DNA from: CAXTPV01 sp964249405 | GTDB lineage: Bacteria > Pseudomonadota > Alphaproteobacteria > Acetobacterales > Acetobacteraceae | Reading direction: 5' to 3' | Length of the DNA: 29,610 nucleotides | Assembly (NCBI GenBank): GCA_964249405.1 | Contig: CAXUBX010000040.1 | Location: forward strand, 1 to 29,610 | Part shown: positions 6,945-15,138 of the stretch, in pieces | Layout: each line of letters begins with the position of its first letter | Position numbering within the stretch: the stretch's first letter is position 1 | The notes under the pieces: model-generated | Database searches by the model: none | Seen by the model: the letters and a program-made list of their open reading frames with translations, nothing else | Told to the model about the DNA's origin: nothing | Program-made: the position numbers and the translations under genes

Positions 6945-7649
6945 ATGCGTAGCCAGCCCTCGCTCGACCCGCGCTACTGGTCGGCGCTCTGCATCGCCAG
7001 CGTCTTCGGCTGCAACACCGGCGACGTCCTGGCGGAGGATGCCGGGTTCGGCCACTGGCGGGGCCTGCCGATCCTCGCCCTCGCCTTCGCGCTGACGCTC
7101 CGGGGCGAGCGGCGCGCCGCCCGGCCGAACGAGGCCTGGTACTGGCTCGCGATCGTGATCGTCCGCACGGCCGCGACCAATCTCGCCGATCTGACGGTGC
7201 ACGACGCGGAGATCCCTTACCTGGTCGCCTTCGCGCTCTTCGCCGGCGTGCTGCTCGCCGTCGGGCTGGTCACGTCGCGCCGCGATCGAGGTGCGACGTT
7301 GCCGGTGGCGGACGGGGTGTTCTGGACCGGCATGTTCGCGGCCGGCACGTTCGGCACGGCGGCCGGCGACTACCTCGCGTTCGACCGCGGTCTCGGCCTC
7401 GACGCGGCCTCCGCGGCGACGTCGCTCGGAGTCTGCGCCGCGCTCTGCCCGCGCGCCGTGCCCGCTCTCCGCAACGCCGCCACGTTCTGGATCGCGATCG
7501 TCGTCATCCGCACCGCCGGGACCAATGTCGGCGATCTGTTCGCGCGCGCGCTGTCGCTCGAGGCGAGCACGGTCGCGACCGGTTTCGCGCTCGTCGCCCT
7601 CCTCTTGCTGTGGCGGCCGCAGCGGCGCGCCGCCTCGGTGCCGGCCTGA
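6945..7649 (+). CDS. COG4705-type integral membrane protein with four internal W-x14-D repeats (paralog A)
   Basis: A 234-aa hydrophobic protein with about eight membrane segments, matching the uncharacterized COG4705 membrane-anchored family. It contains four copies of one unit: an aromatic-Trp pair, a hydrophobic helix, then a G/A-T/N-x-x-G/A-Asp corner. Trp/Asp pairs are W12/D27, W67/D82, W127/D142 and W182/D197, every one exactly 15 residues apart; examples are FWTGMFAAGTFGTAAGD and FWIAIVVIRTAGTNVGD. The Asp residues at repeated membrane positions suggest a transport or ion-binding role, which is inference. The ATG at 6945 is chosen because the repeat unit begins right after it; no clear ribosome site precedes it, and 215 bp of apparently non-coding sequence lies before it. 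The next gene is a paralog. Confidence 0.75.
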   Translation: MRSQPSLDPRYWSALCIASVFGCNTGDVLAEDAGFGHWRGLPILALAFALTLRGERRAARPNEAWYWLAIVIVRTAATNLADLTVHDAEIPYLVAFALFAGVLLAVGLVTSRRDRGATLPVADGVFWTGMFAAGTFGTAAGDYLAFDRGLGLDAASAATSLGVCAALCPRAVPALRNAATFWIAIVVIRTAGTNVGDLFARALSLEASTVATGFALVALLLLWRPQRRAASVPA

Positions 7650-7727
7650 GGCCGCATGCGCGTCCGCCTCGCCCCGCTGCGGCGCGCACCGGAGGCGCGC
7701 GGCGTCGTGCCGCGGCCGTACCGGCCA

Positions 7728-7743
7728 CCACCGCGCGCGGTGG
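7728..7743. repeat. 16-bp perfect palindrome between the COG4705 paralogs
   Basis: CCACCGCGCGCGGTGG is fully self-complementary and lies 50 bp before the second paralog. It could bind a dimeric regulator or fold as an RNA hairpin. The alternating CG core makes coincidence plausible in such GC-rich DNA. Confidence 0.3.
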
Positions 7744-7792
7744 CACTCCTCGTGCCGCCCACCCGTCAGGCAACGCAGGAGGAGCAACGCCC

Positions 7793-8593
7793 GTGATCCA
7801 TCTCGCCGCGGCCCTGCCGTCGAGCCGCGTCGCGACGCCGCGCAGCGGCACGTCGGGGCCGGACGTCGGCCGCAAGGTGCCGCACCTTCTCTGGCTCTTC
7901 TGGGTGATCAAGATCGCCGCGACCACCGTCGGCGAGACCGGCGGCGACGCCGTCTCGATGTCGCTCGGGTTCGGCTACGCGGCGGCGAGCGCGCTCTTCC
8001 TCGTGGTGCTCGCGATCCTCGTCGCGCGCCAGATCGCCGCGCGCAGCCTGCATCCCGCGCTCTACTGGAGCGTGATCGTCGCGACGACCCTGGCCGGCAC
8101 CACGATGGCCGACTTCACCGACCGCTCGCTCGGCGTCGGCTATGGCGGCGGTGCCACGATCCTTCTCGCGGCGCTCGTCATCACCCTCGGAGCCTGGCGC
8201 GTCCTGCTCGGCCGCATCGAAGCCGATCACGTCGCCGATCGCCGGACCGAGGCCTTCTACTGGCTCGCCATCCTGGTCTCGAACACCCTCGGCACGTCGC
8301 TCGGCGACTTCGCGTCGAGCCAGCCCGGCATCGGCTACGAAGGCGGCGCGTTGATCTTCTCCGTGCTGCTCCTCGCCGTGGTCCTCACGTGGCTGCTCGA
8401 TGCGGCGCCGTTCGCGACGCTGTTCTGGGCCGCTTTCGTGCTCACGCGCCCGCTCGGCGCGACCCTCGGCGACATCCTCACCAAGCCGCGCGCGAAGGGG
8501 GGCCTGGCGCTCGACCGCTTCGACGCGACGGCGGCGGTCCTCGCGGTCGTCGTCGCCGGCGTCGCACTCTATCCCGCCCGACCGCCCCGGTGA
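7793..8593 (+). CDS. COG4705-type integral membrane protein with four internal W-x14-D repeats (paralog B)
   Basis: A 266-aa membrane protein, closer than paralog A to the standard COG4705 sequence (KIAATTVGETGGD early, VLTRPLGATLGDILTKPR late). It again has four W-x14-D units: W37/D52, W92/D107, W157/D172 and W212/D227, e.g. FYWLAILVSNTLGTSLGD. Eight membrane helices are expected. Residues 1-30 are polar and probably cytoplasmic. I chose the GTG at 7793 because AGGAGGAG (7777-7784) lies 8 nt upstream; the frame is open further upstream but without support. The function of the family is unknown. The tandem pair after a TetR gene suggests a two-component membrane system, possibly a heteromer. 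Confidence 0.82.
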   Translation: MIHLAAALPSSRVATPRSGTSGPDVGRKVPHLLWLFWVIKIAATTVGETGGDAVSMSLGFGYAAASALFLVVLAILVARQIAARSLHPALYWSVIVATTLAGTTMADFTDRSLGVGYGGGATILLAALVITLGAWRVLLGRIEADHVADRRTEAFYWLAILVSNTLGTSLGDFASSQPGIGYEGGALIFSVLLLAVVLTWLLDAAPFATLFWAAFVLTRPLGATLGDILTKPRAKGGLALDRFDATAAVLAVVVAGVALYPARPPR

Positions 8594-8609
8594 GCGCGCC
8601 GTTCGTTGC

Positions 8610-8626
8610 CGGACCGGGCCGGTCCG
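8610..8626 (+). terminator. Hairpin after COG4705 paralog B
   Basis: CGGACCG (8610-8616) and CGGTCCG (8620-8626) form a perfect 7-bp stem with a 3-nt loop, 16 nt after the stop. No T-run follows, so it is only a possible terminator or mRNA-stabilizing hairpin. Confidence 0.35.
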
Positions 8627-8693
8627 AGAGCGGCGGCGAGGCGACGCTCCGTCCATGGCCGTCGAGCACGGGAAGAGAAGAGGATCACGTCGG

Positions 8694-9431
8694 ATGAGCA
8701 ACGGGAACGGCGTCGCGATCGTCACGGGCGCGTCGAAGGGGATCGGTGCGGCGGTGGCCGCGCGGCTCGCCTCGGACGGCTTCCGCACGGTCGTGAACTA
8801 CGCGACAGGCGAGGACGCGGCGCGGCAGGTCGTCGCGTCGGTCGAGGCGGCGGGCGGCCGGGCGCTCGCGGTCAGGGCCGACGTCGCGGATCCGGCCGGC
8901 GTCGCATCGCTGTTCGACGTCGCGGAACGGGAATGGGGACCGGTCGACGTGCTGGTGAACAACGCCGGCGTGCTCGGCCTGTCGCCGCTGGCGCAGGTCT
9001 CCGACGAGGACTACGCCCGACAGGTCGGGGTCAATCTCACCGGCAGCTTCAACGGCATGCGGGAGGCGGCGCGTCGGATCAAGGACGGCGGCCGCATCGT
9101 CAATCTGTCGAGCAGCATCGTCGGCACCTACCCGCCGGCCTACGGCGTCTACGCGGCGACCAAGGCGGCGGTGGAGGCGATGACGCGCGTGCTCGCCAAG
9201 GAACTCGGGCCCCGCCAGGTGGCGGTCAACGCGGTGGCGCCGGGGCCGGTCGCGACGGAGCTGTTCCTGAGCGGGCGGTCCGCCGAACTGATCGGACGTC
9301 TCACCGCCGAGATCCCGATGGGCCGGCTCGGCGAGCCGGACGACGTCGCGCGCGTCGTGTCGTTCCTGGCCGGCCCGGACGGGGCTTGGGTCAGCGGCCA
9401 GGTGATCCGGGCGAACGGTGGCCGGAACTGA
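8694..9431 (+). CDS. SDR-family oxidoreductase (FabG-like)
   Basis: A 245-aa classical short-chain dehydrogenase/reductase. It has the Rossmann motif TGASKGIG (11-18), NNAG (89-92), catalytic Asn114, Ser140, Tyr153 and Lys157 (YAATK), and the C-terminal GQVIRANGG typical of FabG-like SDRs. Arg31 (FRTVVNY) and the lack of an Asp at the end of the second beta strand hint at NADPH preference. It reduces or oxidizes a carbonyl/hydroxyl pair; the substrate is not readable. An AGAGGA stretch precedes the ATG at 8694. It is transcribed toward the large minus-strand operon and ends 31 bp from the stop of that operon's last gene, so it is a separate unit. Confidence 0.88.
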   Translation: MSNGNGVAIVTGASKGIGAAVAARLASDGFRTVVNYATGEDAARQVVASVEAAGGRALAVRADVADPAGVASLFDVAEREWGPVDVLVNNAGVLGLSPLAQVSDEDYARQVGVNLTGSFNGMREAARRIKDGGRIVNLSSSIVGTYPPAYGVYAATKAAVEAMTRVLAKELGPRQVAVNAVAPGPVATELFLSGRSAELIGRLTAEIPMGRLGEPDDVARVVSFLAGPDGAWVSGQVIRANGGRN

Positions 9432-9462
9432 CCGGCGCGCGGACGCATCTCCGGGCCTTCGG

Positions 9463-10419
9463 TCAGGCAGGCAAGTCGACCATCGACGCCCGGCGGCGGA
9501 TGAACGACGCGACCGCTTCGCCTCGCGTCACCGGGAGCATGTGGCCGGCCCCGTCGATCAGCTCGACGTCGACGCCCGGGATCCTGCCGCGCAGGGCTTC
9601 CCCTTGCTTCCGATGGTCGAGGATCCGGTCACCGCTGCCGTACAGCACGCCCACCGGCAGTCCGAGCGTGCCGTAGCGGTCCGCGAGACCGGGAAGGTCG
9701 TGGGCGATCGCGTTGAAATCGGTCGAGGCCCCGATATAGGTGGACGGGCGGAGGCCCAGCAGCCCACCGGCGCGGGTGGCGAAATCCCTCGGCGGCGCCT
9801 CGGGTCCGAAGACCTCGGACAGCGTGTCGCGGGAGCGCAGCAGCGCCAGCGGGGTCGCGACCGTCCACGCGATGACGCGCCGGAGCAGCGGGGAGCGCAC
9901 GGCGAGCAGCCGGAACACCGGCGAGGCCGTGCGGGCCGGGAGGCTGAGCGGCGCGATCAGGGCCAGGCCGCCGATCCGCTCCGGGTGGTCGAGCGCGGTC
10001 GCCAGCGCGATCGCGCCACCCAGCGAATGGCCGACCAGGAGCGGACGGCCGAGGTCGAGCGTCTCGATCAGGGCCGCGACGAGGTCGCCCTGCGCCGGCA
10101 ACCGGGCCGAGGCGCCGATCGATCGCACCGAATGGCCGGAACCCGGCCGGTCGAGCGCGATCACCCGGTGGTCCGAGGCGAGCCGGTCGATCACGTCGTA
10201 GGCGAAATGGCCGAGATTGCCGGCGAGCCCGTGCACCAGCACGATCGGCGGTCCGGATCCCCGGTCCAGGTAGTGGATCCGTTCGCCGCCGGCCTCGATG
10301 GTGCTCCCGCCGGGCGGCAGCGCGCGTGTCACGCGACGGGCGGTCCAGGCCGTGAAGCCGACGAGCCCCGCGACCACGGACGCGACGAGGGCGACCGGCG
10401 CGAGAAGAAGACGTTTCAT
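9463..10419 (-). CDS. Membrane-anchored alpha/beta hydrolase
   Basis: A 318-aa alpha/beta-fold hydrolase. The N-terminus (residues 3-24, hydrophobic, after MKR) is a signal anchor, so the enzyme is probably held at the outer face of the inner membrane. Catalytic residues are visible: nucleophile Ser132 in GHSLGG, Asp264 in YGSGDRILDH and His293 in GAGHMLP, with the oxyanion stretch VHGLAG at 62-67. It would cleave an ester or lactone. Its start overlaps the stop of the upstream SDR gene by 4 nt (10416-10419), which fixes the start and implies translational coupling. It is the last gene of the ten-gene operon; following a Baeyer-Villiger monooxygenase, it is well placed to hydrolyse that enzyme's product. 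Confidence 0.88.
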   Translation of the reverse strand: MKRLLLAPVALVASVVAGLVGFTAWTARRVTRALPPGGSTIEAGGERIHYLDRGSGPPIVLVHGLAGNLGHFAYDVIDRLASDHRVIALDRPGSGHSVRSIGASARLPAQGDLVAALIETLDLGRPLLVGHSLGGAIALATALDHPERIGGLALIAPLSLPARTASPVFRLLAVRSPLLRRVIAWTVATPLALLRSRDTLSEVFGPEAPPRDFATRAGGLLGLRPSTYIGASTDFNAIAHDLPGLADRYGTLGLPVGVLYGSGDRILDHRKQGEALRGRIPGVDVELIDGAGHMLPVTRGEAVASFIRRRASMVDLPA

Positions 10420-11243
10420 GAGCCGACCATTCGTTCGAGGATTGCCCAGTAGGAGACCGGCGCCAGGCGTTCCAGGGCCGCGACCAGCTTGGCGTCGGTC
10501 CCGACCAGGATGCGCCGCCTTCGGCGTTCGACGCCCGCGACGATGATCTCGCCGGCGCGGGACGGCGGCATCCGCAGCATCCGTTCCGCCCGCACCCGTC
10601 CCTGCTCGATCATCTCCGGATCGTTGGCGCCGTGCGACACCCGCGCGTTTCGCGCGATCGCGGTCGCGACGCCGCCGGGGTGGACCGTGGTCACGCCGAC
10701 CGTGCTGCCGCGGAGCTCGTGACCGAGCGCCTGGCTGAAGCCGCGCACCGCGAACTTCGAGGCGGCATAGGGCACCTGCCCCGGCGGCGCGATCAGGCCG
10801 TACAGGCTCGACAGGTTGACCAGCCGCGCGTCGTCGCTGCGGTGCAGCAGCGGCAGGAACGCGCGCGTCACCCGCACCAGGCCGACGAAGTTGATCGAGA
10901 ACAGCCAGTCGAAATCCTCGTCGCTCACCTGCTCGAAGGTGCCGCCGAGCGACACGCCGGCATTGTTGAACACGAGATCGACGCGCCCGTGCCGGCTCAT
11001 CAGCTGCTCGGGAAGCGACGCGACGGCCGCACGGTCCGCGACATCGAGCACATGGCTGCTGACGTCCACGCCGCCGCCCAGGATCCGCACCGTCTCGGCC
11101 AGGCCCGCCTCGTCGCGATCGGCCAGGGCGAGGTGGCACGAGCGGGCGAGGAGCGACCGGGCGATCGCCCGGCCGATCCCGCTTCCGGCACCGGTGACGA
11201 GAGCGACCCGGCCGCCAAGACGCATCTGCGCGGCGGGCCTCAT
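10416..11243 (-). CDS. SDR-family oxidoreductase (SadH-like)
   Basis: A 275-aa short-chain dehydrogenase with TGAGSGIG (17-24), Asp42 after the second strand (LADRDEAGL, suggesting NAD preference), NNAG (93-96), Ser146, Tyr159 and Lys163 (YAASK). The C-terminal extension (residues 230-275) is like that of SDRs found beside FMO/BVMO genes in actinobacteria, such as SadH of the mymA operon; that comparison is from memory. It could oxidize a secondary alcohol to the ketone used by the monooxygenase, or a primary alcohol released by the hydrolase. The start overlaps the monooxygenase stop by 4 nt (11240-11243), which favours this ATG over the one 18 nt downstream. Its stop overlaps the hydrolase start. 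Confidence 0.87.
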   Translation of the reverse strand: MRPAAQMRLGGRVALVTGAGSGIGRAIARSLLARSCHLALADRDEAGLAETVRILGGGVDVSSHVLDVADRAAVASLPEQLMSRHGRVDLVFNNAGVSLGGTFEQVSDEDFDWLFSINFVGLVRVTRAFLPLLHRSDDARLVNLSSLYGLIAPPGQVPYAASKFAVRGFSQALGHELRGSTVGVTTVHPGGVATAIARNARVSHGANDPEMIEQGRVRAERMLRMPPSRAGEIIVAGVERRRRRILVGTDAKLVAALERLAPVSYWAILERMVGS

Positions 11244-12766
11244 CGCGCGCGCGCGGCCGCCCTGGTGAAGCGCAGCGCCCGGTCGGCCAACGGGGCGAGG
11301 CGGAACAGCGCGAGATCGCGGATGTAGTTCTGGTTCAGCTTCCACGGCGCGCGATCACCCTGCTTCGGCATCAGCCCGACCGCACGCTGGATGTAGCCCG
11401 AGGAGAAATCGAGGAAGGGCGTCTCCGGGACGGCGGGGTCGCGTTCCGGCGTCACGCTCGCATAGCCTCGCCGACGCATGAAGTTCAGCAGCCGGCAGAC
11501 ATGGCCGGCGACGAGATCGGCCTTGAGCGTCCACGACGCGTTGGCGTAGCCCACGATGAAGGCGAAATTGGGCACGCCGCTCAGCATCATGCCCTTGTAG
11601 GCCATGGTGCGTCCCGGCTCCACGGCCGCGCCGTCGACCTCGAGCGCCATGCCGCCGAGCACGTGCATCTTGAGCCCGGTCGCGCTGACCGCGATGTCGG
11701 CCGCGATCTCGGTGCCGGACGCGAGCCTGATCCCGGTCTCGGTGAAGCTGTCGATGGTGTCGGTCTCGACCGAGGCGCGCCCGCTGCGGATCGCCTCGAA
11801 CAGGTCGCCGTCGGGAACCAGACAGACGCGCTGGTCCCAGGGATTGTAGCGGGGCGTGAAGTGCCGCCCGACGTCGTAGCCCGGCGCGAGCTGGTCGCGC
11901 ACCAAACCGATCAGGCGCTGCTTCGCGGCCTCGGGGTTCTTCCGCGTCATCCGGTAGAGATGGATGCTGATCAGGATGTTGCGCGCGCGGATCAGCCGGA
12001 GTGCCACGCGCTCGGGCAGCACGCGCCGCAACGCCTCGCCGAGCGGATCATGCGACGGCAGGGAGAAGATGTAGGACGGCGAACGCTGCAGCATGGTCAC
12101 GTGCGCGGCGGTCGCCGCGAGCGCCGGAACCAGCGTCACCGCGGTGGCACCCGAGCCGATCACCACCACGCGCTTGCCTGCGTGGTCGAGGCCGGGCGGC
12201 CAGAACTGAGGGTGCACCAGCGTGCCGCGGAAGCGATCGGCGCCGGGAAACGCCGGCGCGTGTCCCGCCGCGTAGTCGTAGTAGCCGCCGCACATGAAGA
12301 GGAACGAGCAGGTGAGACGGACCGCGTCGCCGGTGTCGGTCCGCTCGGCCTCGACCGTCCAGCGCGAGGTGGCGGAGGACCAGGACGCCCTGGTCGCGCG
12401 GTGGTTGAAGCGGATGTGGCGCTCGACGCCGTAGGCGGCGGCGGTGTCGTGCACGTACTGGCGGATCGTCGCCCCGTCGGCGAGCGGCCGCTTCTCGCGC
12501 CAGGGCCGGAAGCGGTAGCCGAGCGTGTGCATGTCGGAGTCCGACCGGATCCCCGGGAAGCGGAACAGGTCCCAGGTGCCGCCGATCGCGCCGCGGCCTT
12601 CCAGGATCGCGTAGCTTCGACGCGTCCGGTTCATCTCCAGGCGACACGCGGCGCCGATGCCGGACAGGCCGGCGCCGATGATCAGGACGTCGACATGGTT
12701 CGCCGGACCCGCGTCGGCCGGCTGTCCCAACTCGGCTTCGGCCCGCTTCGTGACGCCATCCGGCAT
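11240..12766 (-). CDS. Flavin-containing Baeyer-Villiger monooxygenase (EthA/MymA/AlmA class)
   Basis: A 508-aa class B flavoprotein monooxygenase. The FAD site GAGLSGIG begins at residue 31 and GGTWDLFRFPGIRSDSDM at 62-79 is near-identical in EthA-class enzymes. The Baeyer-Villiger fingerprint F-x-G-x3-H-x3-W-P is intact (F179, G181, H185, W189, P190), and the NADPH motif GSGATAVTLVPAL starts at 204. Later conserved stretches (YNPWDQRVCLVPDGDLF, MAYKGMMLSGVPNFAF, NASWTLKADLV, PWKLNQNY) also match. Such enzymes insert oxygen next to a ketone carbonyl, giving an ester or lactone, with NADPH and O2; AlmA and MymA relatives are linked to long-chain substrates. The gene is 28 nt after the aldehyde dehydrogenase and overlaps the next SDR by 4 nt. 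Confidence 0.92.
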   Translation of the reverse strand: MPDGVTKRAEAELGQPADAGPANHVDVLIIGAGLSGIGAACRLEMNRTRRSYAILEGRGAIGGTWDLFRFPGIRSDSDMHTLGYRFRPWREKRPLADGATIRQYVHDTAAAYGVERHIRFNHRATRASWSSATSRWTVEAERTDTGDAVRLTCSFLFMCGGYYDYAAGHAPAFPGADRFRGTLVHPQFWPPGLDHAGKRVVVIGSGATAVTLVPALAATAAHVTMLQRSPSYIFSLPSHDPLGEALRRVLPERVALRLIRARNILISIHLYRMTRKNPEAAKQRLIGLVRDQLAPGYDVGRHFTPRYNPWDQRVCLVPDGDLFEAIRSGRASVETDTIDSFTETGIRLASGTEIAADIAVSATGLKMHVLGGMALEVDGAAVEPGRTMAYKGMMLSGVPNFAFIVGYANASWTLKADLVAGHVCRLLNFMRRRGYASVTPERDPAVPETPFLDFSSGYIQRAVGLMPKQGDRAPWKLNQNYIRDLALFRLAPLADRALRFTRAAARAR

Positions 12767-12794
12767 GCTGTCGGTTCCGTTTCGGCCGGGAGGA

Positions 12795-14261
12795 TCAGAG
12801 AGGCCCGAGTGCGGCGTCGGCGATCGCGCCGGCCTTCGCGTACGGCGCGAAGAACGCGTCGATGTGGTCGCCGTCGCCGCGCACGAAGATCCCGCGCGGA
12901 TTGGAGAATTCCTTGAAGCCTTCGAGCCCGTGATGACGGCCCATGCCGCTCATCCCGACGCCGCCGAAGGCGAGCGACGGCAGCGCGCCCTGGACGGCGC
13001 AGGTGTTGACCGCCGCCCCGCCGGACATCGTCCCGTCGAGCACGGCGTCGGTCACCGCCCGGTCGTCGCCGAAGACGTAGAGCCCGAGCGGGCGCTCGCC
13101 GGCGTTGATCATCGCGATCGCCTGGTCGAGCGTGTCGTAGGGAACGACCGGGAGGATCGGGCCGAAGATCTCCTCGGTCATGATCCGGAGGTCGGAGGCC
13201 GGATCGATGACCAGCGACATCGGCATCCGGCGCGTCGCGGCGTCCACGGTGTCGTCGTTCTCGAGCGGGACCACCCGGCTCTCGCGCGCCCTGGCCTCGT
13301 CCAGCATGCCGGACAACCGGTCGAGATGCCGCTCGGAGACGATCCCGGTGCACTCGCCGCTGCGGGAATAGCCGGGTGCCGCCGCCGCCATGAAGGCGAC
13401 CGACAGGTCGACGAAGCGCTCGACCTCGCCGCGCGGAACCAGGCAGTAGTCGACCGAGATGCACATCTGGCCGTTCTTGACGATCTTGGTTCCGATCACC
13501 GATTTCACGCTCTCGGCATCGACCGAACCCGGCGTCAGCACGGCCGGGCATTTGCCGCCGAGCTCCAGCGTCACCGGCGTCAGGTTGCGCGCCGCCGCCT
13601 GCATGATCTGCCGACCGACCACGGGGCTTCCGGTGTAGAGCAGGTGGTCCCAGGGCAGGTCGGCGAAGGCTCGCGCGAGATCGAGACCGCCGGTCGCGAC
13701 GTGGACCAGCGCCGGATCGAACGTGGCGGCCACCATCTCGGCGAGCAGACGGCCGCTCGCCGCGGTGAACTCGGACGGCTTGACCATGACCCGGTTGCCG
13801 GCCGCCAGCATCTCGATCATCGGGCCGACGGACAGGTCGAACGGGAAGTTCCAGGGCACGATGTTGCCGATGACGCCCTTCGGCTGGCTCTGGATGAAGG
13901 CCCGCCCGGTCCCGAGCATCGCCGCGTCGACCTCGCGCGGCGACGGCTTCATCCACTGCTCGAGGTTGTCGAGCACGTATTGCGCGCGACCGATGACGCC
14001 CAGCACCTCGATCAAATCGGTCGCCGGCGGCGGATGGAAACCGAAATCCTCGCTCAGCGCCGCCCGGATCCGCCCGCGGTTCGCCGCCATCATGGCGATC
14101 AGCTTGCCGATCCGCTCGCGACGTTCGGCGAGGCTCGGGTTGCGGTCGGCGTTGAAGGCGTCGCGCTGGCGCTGGAACGCCGCCCGCATGGCGGCGATCG
14201 CGCCGTCGTCGCCGGTGTCCGAGGGCGCGAACGCTTCCACGGATTCTTCCAGTAGGGTCAT
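12795..14261 (-). CDS. Coniferyl-aldehyde-dehydrogenase-type aldehyde dehydrogenase
   Basis: A 488-aa NAD(P)-dependent aldehyde dehydrogenase of the group that contains coniferyl and fatty aldehyde dehydrogenases, judged by its length, the N-terminal FQRQRDAFNADRNPSLAERR and the C-terminus GRHHGLEGFKEFSNPRGIF. Catalytic residues are Asn138 (PWNFP), Glu233 (LELGGK) and Cys267 (GQMCISVDY). It oxidizes an aldehyde to the acid; group members accept aromatic or long-chain aldehydes. GGAGG lies just before the ATG at 14261, and the start overlaps the preceding SDR stop by 4 nt (14258-14261). In this operon it would take an aldehyde made from the alcohol half of the Baeyer-Villiger ester, or an omega-oxo acid from a lactone. 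Confidence 0.9.
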   Translation of the reverse strand: MTLLEESVEAFAPSDTGDDGAIAAMRAAFQRQRDAFNADRNPSLAERRERIGKLIAMMAANRGRIRAALSEDFGFHPPPATDLIEVLGVIGRAQYVLDNLEQWMKPSPREVDAAMLGTGRAFIQSQPKGVIGNIVPWNFPFDLSVGPMIEMLAAGNRVMVKPSEFTAASGRLLAEMVAATFDPALVHVATGGLDLARAFADLPWDHLLYTGSPVVGRQIMQAAARNLTPVTLELGGKCPAVLTPGSVDAESVKSVIGTKIVKNGQMCISVDYCLVPRGEVERFVDLSVAFMAAAAPGYSRSGECTGIVSERHLDRLSGMLDEARARESRVVPLENDDTVDAATRRMPMSLVIDPASDLRIMTEEIFGPILPVVPYDTLDQAIAMINAGERPLGLYVFGDDRAVTDAVLDGTMSGGAAVNTCAVQGALPSLAFGGVGMSGMGRHHGLEGFKEFSNPRGIFVRGDGDHIDAFFAPYAKAGAIADAALGPL

Positions 14262-15118
14262 GGTCCCGCCTCCGTTCGCGCGTCCTGCCACAGATAGCCG
14301 AGCTGTCGTGCGCCCGACATGCCGGCCTTGCGCATCCAGCGTCGTGACAGCCGACGCAGATGGAACACCGCCGCCGCGGTCGGGCCGACCAGCACCAGGT
14401 CCTCGCCGCGTGTCACCGCACGCACGATCCGCGCGCCGACCACCGACGGGTGCACGCCGCGCCTGCGGTATTGGAGCTGGAGCCGATCGAGCGCCGAGCC
14501 CGGCACGCCGGGCGCGACCGCGCGACGGTTGCCGATGATCGGCGTGTCGATCAGGCCCGGGCAGACCACGGTCACGCCGATCGTCGTGTGCGCGAGCTCC
14601 ATCGCGAGCGCGTCGGAGAATCCCAGCACGGCGTGCTTCGATGCGGAATACGCGCTGAGGTTCGGCACCGCGTGCAGGCCGGCGGCGGACGCGATGTTGA
14701 CGAGATGTCGCCGCCCGCCGGCCCGCAGCATCGCCGGCAGCAGGGCCCGGCTGACATGCACCGCGCCCATCAGGTTGACGCCGATCACCGTGTCCCAGGC
14801 GCTCGCGGGCGTCTCGAGGAACGGGCCGAGGAAACCGACCCCGGCGTTGTTCACCACCACGTGCGGGGCGCCGTGCGCGGCGCCGATCGTGGCGGCGAGC
14901 GCCTCGACCGAAGCCGGGTCGCTGACGTCGCATTCGGCCGTCGTGCAGCGCCGCCCGGCCGCCTCCACCAGGTGTCGGGTCGCGGCCAGTCCCGACGCGT
15001 CGATGTCGCTCGCGACGATGTCGGCGCCCGCCCGCGCGAACGCGAGCGCGGTCTCCCGGCCGATGCCGGACGCGGCACCCGTCACGACCACGCAACGCCC
15101 GGCGAAGTCCGCTGCCAC
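14258..15118 (-). CDS. SDR-family oxidoreductase
   Basis: A 286-aa short-chain dehydrogenase with TGAASGIG (13-20), Asp38 and Asp40 after strand two (SDIDASGL, suggesting NAD(H)), NNAG (90-93), Ser144, Tyr157 and Lys161 (YSASK). A basic C-terminal extension (HLRRLSRRWMRKAGM) is common in SDRs acting on lipid-like or membrane-associated substrates. The start is taken as the GTG at 15118 because it sits right before the beta strand of the Rossmann fold and 20 nt after the thiolase stop, with a weak GAGGCGG site; no ATG precedes the fold. The stop overlaps the aldehyde dehydrogenase start, so alcohol-to-aldehyde-to-acid oxidation by this pair is a natural guess. Confidence 0.86.
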   Translation of the reverse strand: MAADFAGRCVVVTGAASGIGRETALAFARAGADIVASDIDASGLAATRHLVEAAGRRCTTAECDVSDPASVEALAATIGAAHGAPHVVVNNAGVGFLGPFLETPASAWDTVIGVNLMGAVHVSRALLPAMLRAGGRRHLVNIASAAGLHAVPNLSAYSASKHAVLGFSDALAMELAHTTIGVTVVCPGLIDTPIIGNRRAVAPGVPGSALDRLQLQYRRRGVHPSVVGARIVRAVTRGEDLVLVGPTAAAVFHLRRLSRRWMRKAGMSGARQLGYLWQDARTEAGP

Positions 15119-15138
15119 GCGCCGCCTCGCGTCCGGTC

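Noticed and set aside
9463..11139. A 558-aa hydrolase with a long N-terminal extension
   Set aside because: The extension is out of frame with the SDR it overlaps and is low-complexity; the ATG at 10419 gives a signal anchor and an ATGA junction.
12795..15095. A single 766-aa SDR-ALDH fusion
   Set aside because: The open frame upstream of the aldehyde dehydrogenase is a shadow of the SDR in another frame. The ALDH has its own ATG with a GGAGG site, overlapping the SDR stop by 4 nt.
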